From the NCBI RefSeq assembly GCF_016583645.1, contig NZ_NRRL01000001.1, positions 186,001-250,000 of the forward strand: 64,000 bases of DNA, given 5' to 3'. Source of the stretch: Rhodovibrio sodomensis (GTDB lineage: Bacteria > Pseudomonadota > Alphaproteobacteria > Kiloniellales > Rhodovibrionaceae). The notes below the pieces were generated by a model. That model ran no database searches. It saw nothing but the letters and a program-made list of their open reading frames with translations, and was not told the origin of the DNA. The number at the start of each line of letters is the position of its first letter. Position 1 is the first letter of the stretch. Positions 59,749-64,000 of the stretch are shown one piece after another. The position numbers and the translations under genes are program-made.

Positions 59749-60162
59749 ATGCCGAGCGACTCCCCCGCTCCGATCGACGTGCTCTACGTCCTGCCCCGCA
59801 CCGATCTCGCCTCGATGAACCCGGGCAAAGCGATCGCCCAGGGCGTTCACGCGGGCAACCACGCCGTCCATTTGCTGAGCAACGACCCCAAGTGGCGCGA
59901 CCGGCTCGCTGCCTGGGAGACCCAGACAGCACAGCACTTCGGCACCGTGATCACGCTGGATGCCGGCGGCATCGACCGGATCCGGCAGATCGTCGAGATC
60001 GCGCGCCAGCACGGCTACCCGGCCGGCCTGGTGCATGACCCCGAGTACCCGCTCGTCGACGGCGCGGTCGTTCACCTGCTCCCGCTCGACACCTGCGGTT
60101 GGGTGTTCGCCGGTCAGGGCGAGATCGACTGGCTGCTCGGTACCCACCCCCTGCATCCCTGA
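59749..60162 (+). CDS. PTH2-family (peptidyl-tRNA hydrolase 2-like) protein 1
   Basis: The product (137 aa, ATG 59749 after GTGAGGAC) has the PTH2 fold layout: DVLYVLPRTDL then MNPGKAIAQGVHAGNHAV (residues 10-38), which contains the family word R-T-D-L-x-x-M-x-x-G-K-x-x-A-Q-x-x-H-A, then ITLDAGGIDRIRQIVEIARQ and GYPAGLVHDPEYPLVDGAVV. PTH2 enzymes recycle peptidyl-tRNA in archaea and eukaryotes and occur sporadically in bacteria and phages. The C-terminus (HLLPLDTCGWVFAGQGEIDW) differs from the classic ending. A divergent paralogue lies at 60580. Confidence 0.7.
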   Translation: MPSDSPAPIDVLYVLPRTDLASMNPGKAIAQGVHAGNHAVHLLSNDPKWRDRLAAWETQTAQHFGTVITLDAGGIDRIRQIVEIARQHGYPAGLVHDPEYPLVDGAVVHLLPLDTCGWVFAGQGEIDWLLGTHPLHP

Positions 60163-60172
60163 GGGCGCAGAG

Positions 60173-60553
60173 ATGAACAAGCTTGACCGAATGATCGAGG
60201 AAACCGGCCTGATGCCGCACATCACCGCCGGCTGTGTAATCCAGGAACTCGGCGGCTATCGCCTGAACCAGGACTCCCAGGACACGCTCGGCACCTGGCT
60301 CTACGAGAATGAGCGCGCCATCGCCGGGCAGCTGGCCGTCCAGGCCGCCGAGATCTACGCGGCCAACGCCGACGAGAACAGCACCTTCGCCCAGGATCTG
60401 CGCAGCGGCACCAAGGGGCGGGACATGCTGTTCTCGTTCATGCGCCACTGGCTGAGCGCCCTACTCGTCAAGGAGCGCGGCGAGGCCGCGCAGCGGCTGC
60501 TGCCTCCCGACTTCGCGCGCGGTGTCCCGGCACCCGGCTCGACCTTCGTCTGA
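60173..60553 (+). CDS. hypothetical protein, 126 aa
   Basis: ATG 60173 (MNKLDRMIEETGLMPHITAG) follows GAGGG, 10 bp after the first PTH2-like gene. It is helical (LGTWLYENERAIAGQLAVQA, MLFSFMRHWLSALLVKERGE). It lies between the two PTH2-like genes and is probably co-transcribed with them. Family unknown. Confidence 0.65.
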   Translation: MNKLDRMIEETGLMPHITAGCVIQELGGYRLNQDSQDTLGTWLYENERAIAGQLAVQAAEIYAANADENSTFAQDLRSGTKGRDMLFSFMRHWLSALLVKERGEAAQRLLPPDFARGVPAPGSTFV

Positions 60554-60579
60554 CCATCCGACCCGGAGACCCCTCCGTC

Positions 60580-60978
60580 ATGACCGAGACCGCCACGGCC
60601 GCACACGCCGAACCAGACCTGCAGCCGGACGACCCGCTGGTGGTCTACGCCGTCTGCCGGACCGACCTCGGGATGAGCCCGGGCAAGCTCGGCGCGCAGA
60701 TGATGCACGCCTTCGACGGGCTGCGCGACCTCGTCCCCGCCGAACTGATGTCAGCCTATCACGCCGACCCCCGGCGCCCGAAGATCGCCCTGCGCGCGTC
60801 CAGCCACGCCAAGTTCGACAAGGCGCTGCGCGCCGCGCACGACGCCGGCATCCCGGCCTACCTGCAGGTCGATGCCGGCCTGACCGAGGTCGCGGCGAAC
60901 ACCCCGACCGTGTTCGCGCTCGGCCCCGTCCGGCGCAGCCAGATGACGGGCGCGCTGCGCCGCCTGCAGCTGCTTTGA
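60580..60978 (+). CDS. PTH2-family (peptidyl-tRNA hydrolase 2-like) protein 2
   Basis: ATG 60580 starts a 132-aa protein that matches PTH2 over residues 20-130: VVYAVCRTDLGMSPGKLGAQ then MMHAFDGL (Asp 29, Gly 35, Lys 36, His 43), KIALRASSHAKFDKALRAAH, AGIPAYLQVDAGLTEVAANT and FALGPVRRSQMTGALRRLQL. The order of conserved words is that of true PTH2 enzymes, closer than the paralogue at 59749. It probably hydrolyses peptidyl-tRNA in the cytoplasm. Confidence 0.8.
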   Translation: MTETATAAHAEPDLQPDDPLVVYAVCRTDLGMSPGKLGAQMMHAFDGLRDLVPAELMSAYHADPRRPKIALRASSHAKFDKALRAAHDAGIPAYLQVDAGLTEVAANTPTVFALGPVRRSQMTGALRRLQLL

Positions 60979-61003
60979 CCGCACCCCCGACCCAGGACTC
61001 GCC

Positions 61004-61354
61004 ATGGCCCGCACGATCAATCACGAGGCGATGATCTCGCCCGTCTTCAGGACCCAGAGCCGGTTCGGCGTCCGGCCGGCCTTCGAGGTCCTGGTCCGGG
61101 ACCTGACCGGCGGCGCGCCGATACGCTACGCGCGCTACCTGCAGGTGCGCAGCACCGATCCCGACGTCGAAACCATGCGGGCGCGCGCCCGCAGCGCGCT
61201 CCGGCATGCCTACGGGGCCGACCAGGTGACCACGATCTCAGCCGTCCCGCAGTGGCAGCGCACGACACGGTTCGTCTTCGACGAGGGGGAGCCGGCAGGC
61301 GTCATCGCGCTCGCCGATCTGCCGTTCATCGAGGACGAAGACCTCCCCGGCTGA
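61004..61354 (+). CDS. hypothetical protein, 116 aa
   Basis: ATG 61004 (MARTINHEAMISPVFRTQSR) follows CAGGACTCGCC. It is strand-rich in the first half (FEVLVRDLTGGAPIRYARYL) and mixed later. No family is recognised. It follows the PTH2 gene by 25 bp. Confidence 0.6.
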   Translation: MARTINHEAMISPVFRTQSRFGVRPAFEVLVRDLTGGAPIRYARYLQVRSTDPDVETMRARARSALRHAYGADQVTTISAVPQWQRTTRFVFDEGEPAGVIALADLPFIEDEDLPG

Positions 61355-61516
61355 GGCTCGGATCGGGTGGGAAGTGATGGCTCGGGCGCTGACCGGACGT
61401 GCCGCCTTGACGGCGACGGCACATCCGGCGCGCCCCGCTCCCATCTCCGAAAGCAGAGTGGGCTGGGCCAGACGCCAGCCTGTGTATCCCTGTTTTCGAC
61501 CGTTGAAGAGGGTCTC

Positions 61517-62197
61517 ATGACCGCAGTCACCGTTCCCCCTTACGTCGCGCTCTGCGGCTATCCCGAGTCCGGCAAGTCCGCGGTGCAGGACATCATCCAC
61601 GAGCGCTACGGCATCCTGCCGGCCGACGACGGCTGGCCGCTCCGCGCCGCCTGCATCGAGCTCTACTCCCTGACGCGCCGGCACGTGACCACCCAGGAAG
61701 GCAAGGTCGAGCAGGTCGAGCTGCCCGAGGAGACCCGGGAGGTGCGCTACCTGCTGGGCGAGATCGGTAACGCGGTCGAACGCCTGCACGGCATGGACTT
61801 CATCCCCTGGGCCGCCATCCGCGCCGCCGAGCGGCCGTACTGGGAGCGGGCCCGCGCCGCCGTCGAGGCCGCCGCCCGGGCGAGCGGCACGCCGGTGTCC
61901 GACGCGCTGGTCTCGACCGAGTTCAAGAAGATCGTCCCGATCTTCTCGTTCGGCTCGGTCCGCCGCCAGCAGGGCCGGCTCTACAAGCAGCACGGCGGCG
62001 TGGTCGTCGAGGTCCGCCGGCCGGGCAAATCGGCCCGCTACGATTTCGACCGCTACGATCCCGCGCTGGCCGACTACGTGATCGAGAACGACACGCCGGG
62101 GATCGAGGCCCTGACCGCGAAGACGCTGGCGATCTTCGACGAGCTCTACCAGCCGCTCGATGCCTCGGACCGCACCACCCCGATGATCGCCGCCTGA
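61517..62197 (+). CDS. deoxynucleoside monophosphate kinase-like P-loop protein, 226 aa
   Basis: ATG 61517 follows GAGGG. The N-terminus carries a P-loop (VALCGYPESGKSAVQDII; G-x4-GKS at 14-21) in the form seen in phage dNMP kinases of the T4 gp1 type, followed by a helix-loop with DDGWPLRAACIELYSLTRRH. The charged segment ETREVRYLLGEIGNAVERLH and the C-terminal RYDPALADYVIENDTPGIEA are also typical of that group, which phosphorylates dNMPs for DNA synthesis. It is the most phage-like enzyme of the window. Confidence 0.65.
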   Translation: MTAVTVPPYVALCGYPESGKSAVQDIIHERYGILPADDGWPLRAACIELYSLTRRHVTTQEGKVEQVELPEETREVRYLLGEIGNAVERLHGMDFIPWAAIRAAERPYWERARAAVEAAARASGTPVSDALVSTEFKKIVPIFSFGSVRRQQGRLYKQHGGVVVEVRRPGKSARYDFDRYDPALADYVIENDTPGIEALTAKTLAIFDELYQPLDASDRTTPMIAA

Positions 62198-62242
62198 TCA
62201 GCGCATCCGGCGCATCTCCAATCGACCCGTGAGGGAGCCGAC

Positions 62243-62677
62243 ATGACCCAGAAGAAGAGCACGTTCCTGAGCGACGACCCCGACAACAAGACCCTCGAGC
62301 GCACCTGGACGGTCGTCTTCCACGATGCGGTCAAGGTCACGATCGGCAACGACGGCGAGATCCCGACCCAGCTCCTGCGGGCGCGCGGCTTCAACCGGGC
62401 CAACGCCCACGTCGCCGCCGTGATCGCAAGCGAGCACCTGCAGACCCCAGGCGCCAAGCGCCAGGTGTTCGCCCCGCTGGCGCCGACCGGGCCGGAGTGG
62501 CTGGTCTACCTCGGGACCGAGATCACCGTCAGCGCCGACTCGATCGAGCAGGCGATCGGCTACGCCTGGGAAGACCTGAACGACACCCAGCTGTTCCCCT
62601 CCGGACGCGACCTCGACTGGAGCATCGTGCGGGTCGAGGACCTCAACGCGGACGACGCGGCCGCCAAGGCCGCCTGA
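62243..62677 (+). CDS. hypothetical protein, 144 aa
   Basis: ATG 62243 (MTQKKSTFLSDDPDNKTLER) follows GTGAGGGAG. The product is alpha/beta (TWTVVFHDAVKVTIGNDGEI, WLVYLGTEITVSADSIEQAI) with an acidic tail. No family is recognised. Confidence 0.65.
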   Translation: MTQKKSTFLSDDPDNKTLERTWTVVFHDAVKVTIGNDGEIPTQLLRARGFNRANAHVAAVIASEHLQTPGAKRQVFAPLAPTGPEWLVYLGTEITVSADSIEQAIGYAWEDLNDTQLFPSGRDLDWSIVRVEDLNADDAAAKAA

Positions 62678-62715
62678 TCCGCCCGCCGCACCACCCCCGC
62701 ATCAGAGTCTCACTC

Positions 62716-63186
62716 ATACAGTCGGCCCCGCCAAAGCGGCTAACGGTCCACGAGATCGAGCAGATGATCCGCACGGCTGCCTAGTCACTCAACTACAGTC
62801 CGCGCGACACGGCAGAGCTCTGCAGCGTCGCCTACCTGATCGCCGGCAACGGAATCCTCTGCACGCAGGTCCCGCACATCAGCCTCGTGACCAACCCGGC
62901 CGGCGGGTTCGACGTCGTCGACACGCACCCCGATACCCTAATCAACCAGATGTTCACCGACGGTCTGCTTGTCTGGAAGACCAATCAAGGTCCGGTTCAC
63001 GATGCCACGGGCCGCAGTCCACGGAGCGGGCGCGTCCTGCGCAGTCGGTTCCTGTTCATGACGGCCAAGTGCGTGCGCAAGCACGCCGAGGCCCTGTACC
63101 GCGTCTACCTGGCCTCGTCCCAGCGGGCGGGTCCGATGAGCAGGAGCGCCTTCGAGAGCCAGCTCGCGTCGAACGCCATCACCTGA
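62716..63186 (+). pseudogene. gene with in-frame UAG and lost start codon
   Basis: A protein-like frame runs from about 62716 to TGA 63186 but is cut by TAG at 62782-62784. Upstream of the TAG it reads IQSAPPKRLTVHEIEQMIRT; downstream it reads SLNYSPRDTAELCSVAYLIA and continues as a coherent protein (FDVVDTHPDTLINQMFTDG, LRSRFLFMTAKCVRKHAEAL). The expected start codon position (62716) is ATA instead of ATG. A GTG at 62887 could start a shorter product but has no ribosome binding site. I read it as a decaying gene; UAG readthrough is the alternative. Confidence 0.5.
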
Positions 63187-63273
63187 GGATGCCCGCAAGC
63201 CCGATCCACGGATCGGGTCACATCTCGGCACCGTCGCGCCACACCACAGGACATCGCCCCCAGGAGGGCCTTG

Positions 63274-64000
63274 ATGATCTATCTCATCGTCGCCGCGCTC
63301 GCCGGCGCGTTCGCCTATGCGGTCAGCCGCAACCTGTTCATGACGGCCGGCAACGCCGTCCTCGGCTTCGCGATCACCTACCTGGGTCTGCCGGTGATGG
63401 CGATCAACCACTGGGATCCCTACTTCCTGGCCCTGGTGCTCACCGCGCCGGTCGCCGGCCTGTCGATCGTGCTCAACGAGAACCGCGACGCCAAGATTAC
63501 CAAGATCTCCGCGATGGCGCTGGGCGTCTCGGTCAGCTTCTTCTGCGCCGTCGTCCTGATCGCCTTCCTCACTTCCGCCTCGATCTTCCGCGCCGGCGAC
63601 TACGCGGCCCTGATCGGCGAGATCGACCAGGTCGACCAGCAGGCCCTGACCGAGCGCCTGGAAAGCTTCGACCAGACGCAGGCCCGCTTCGTCGACCAGG
63701 GCCTCGCCGAGAACCGCGCGGAGGAGCTGCTCGGCGTTCAGACCGGCCTGGCGAGCCGCGTCTCGATCGCCACGCCGTCGATCCAGTCCGTCGATGGGCG
63801 GCTGACCTGGATCGGCGGCCTTGAGTACACCGGCTTCAAAAAATGGAGCTCGAACGGCCATACGCCAGGTTACTACCAGATCGACCAGACCAACCGCCAG
63901 AACGCGGAGATGGTCCTCGAGTACGAGATGACCTGCATCCCCTCCGCCTTCTTCAGCGAGGATCTGGACCGGCTGATCTACGAGGCCGGCTACTGGAACA
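63274..64000 (+). CDS. membrane protein with large extracytoplasmic domain, 3' end outside window
   Basis: ATG 63274 (MIYLIVAALAGAFAYAVSRN) follows CAGGAGGGCC. About three or four N-terminal transmembrane segments are visible (FAYAVSRNLFMTAGNAVLG, YFLALVLTAPVAGLSIVL, MALGVSVSFFCAVVLIAFLT) within the first 110 residues. A soluble region follows with a helix (EIDQVDQQALTERLESFDQT) and then strands and W-S-S-N-G-H-T-P-G-Y-Y. The reading frame is open to the edge (242 codons). The family is not named by me; it lies after the decayed gene. Confidence 0.65.
   Translation, partial: MIYLIVAALAGAFAYAVSRNLFMTAGNAVLGFAITYLGLPVMAINHWDPYFLALVLTAPVAGLSIVLNENRDAKITKISAMALGVSVSFFCAVVLIAFLTSASIFRAGDYAALIGEIDQVDQQALTERLESFDQTQARFVDQGLAENRAEELLGVQTGLASRVSIATPSIQSVDGRLTWIGGLEYTGFKKWSSNGHTPGYYQIDQTNRQNAEMVLEYEMTCIPSAFFSEDLDRLIYEAGYWN

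Noticed and set aside
1..64000. CRISPR array, tRNA or rRNA genes
   Set aside because: I saw no regularly spaced direct repeats and no cloverleaf or rRNA-like sequence; a covariance-model scan would be needed to exclude tRNAs.

Overview
The window is GC-rich DNA (roughly two thirds G+C by eye) with no rRNA, tRNA, replication, partition, conjugation or phage structural gene that I can recognise. A PAS_5-type domain of the kind common in Rhodospirillales, an IS66 element and strongly GC-biased codon use suggest an alphaproteobacterium. About 75 mostly small genes, nearly all unrecognised, each with its own ribosome binding site and often its own hairpin terminator, look like the cargo of a megaplasmid, chromid or large integrated element rather than core chromosome. 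Organism and replicon type are inference.

Left part (1-13.1 kb): a worn edge with a VRR-NUC nuclease remnant, an fkbM methyltransferase remnant and the 3' end of an IS200/IS605 tnpB. Then come an unknown 347-aa protein, two tandem minus-strand paralogues (2848-5905), a tail-anchored protein, a DUF218/YdcF-like protein, a MazG-like protein, a PAS-histidine kinase broken by two frameshifts, and a PAS_5-like protein. At 13.3-16.8 kb a complete IS66-family element with perfect 8-bp target duplications splits a gene that can be rebuilt exactly.

Middle (17-31 kb): a zinc-ribbon protein, a winged-helix-like protein, a protein ending in a PEP-utiliser phosphohistidine swivelling domain, a UDP-2,3-diacylglucosamine-hydrolase-like phosphoesterase, a run of five very small genes (25-54 aa) that share motifs, an RF1-like release factor with an in-frame UGA where family members have tryptophan, a 917-aa protein with a repeated motif, an ADP-ribosyltransferase-like protein, a YgjV-like membrane protein and a PD-(D/E)XK-like nuclease.

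31-49 kb: three proteins sharing an N-terminal 45-residue domain (Glyoxalase_8-like), a Cys-His-Asp papain/transglutaminase-like protein, thioredoxin reductase, exported proteins, a low-GC scar at 42.0-42.6 kb, and many short genes. 49-56 kb is rich in DNA-processing folds: SRAP (YedK-like), a HIRAN-like protein, a HerA/DUF87-type ATPase coupled to an EamA transporter, a PD-(D/E)XK-like protein and a GIY-YIG protein.

Right end (56-64 kb): a plus-strand array of small genes with two divergent PTH2-type peptidyl-tRNA hydrolase homologues, a phage-type dNMP kinase-like protein, a decayed gene with an in-frame UAG, and a membrane protein running off the edge. The release factor and two PTH2 proteins hint at translation-related cargo; dNMP kinase and MazG-like proteins hint at nucleotide-pool cargo. 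Many broken genes show that parts of the element are decaying or that the assembly holds single-base errors.
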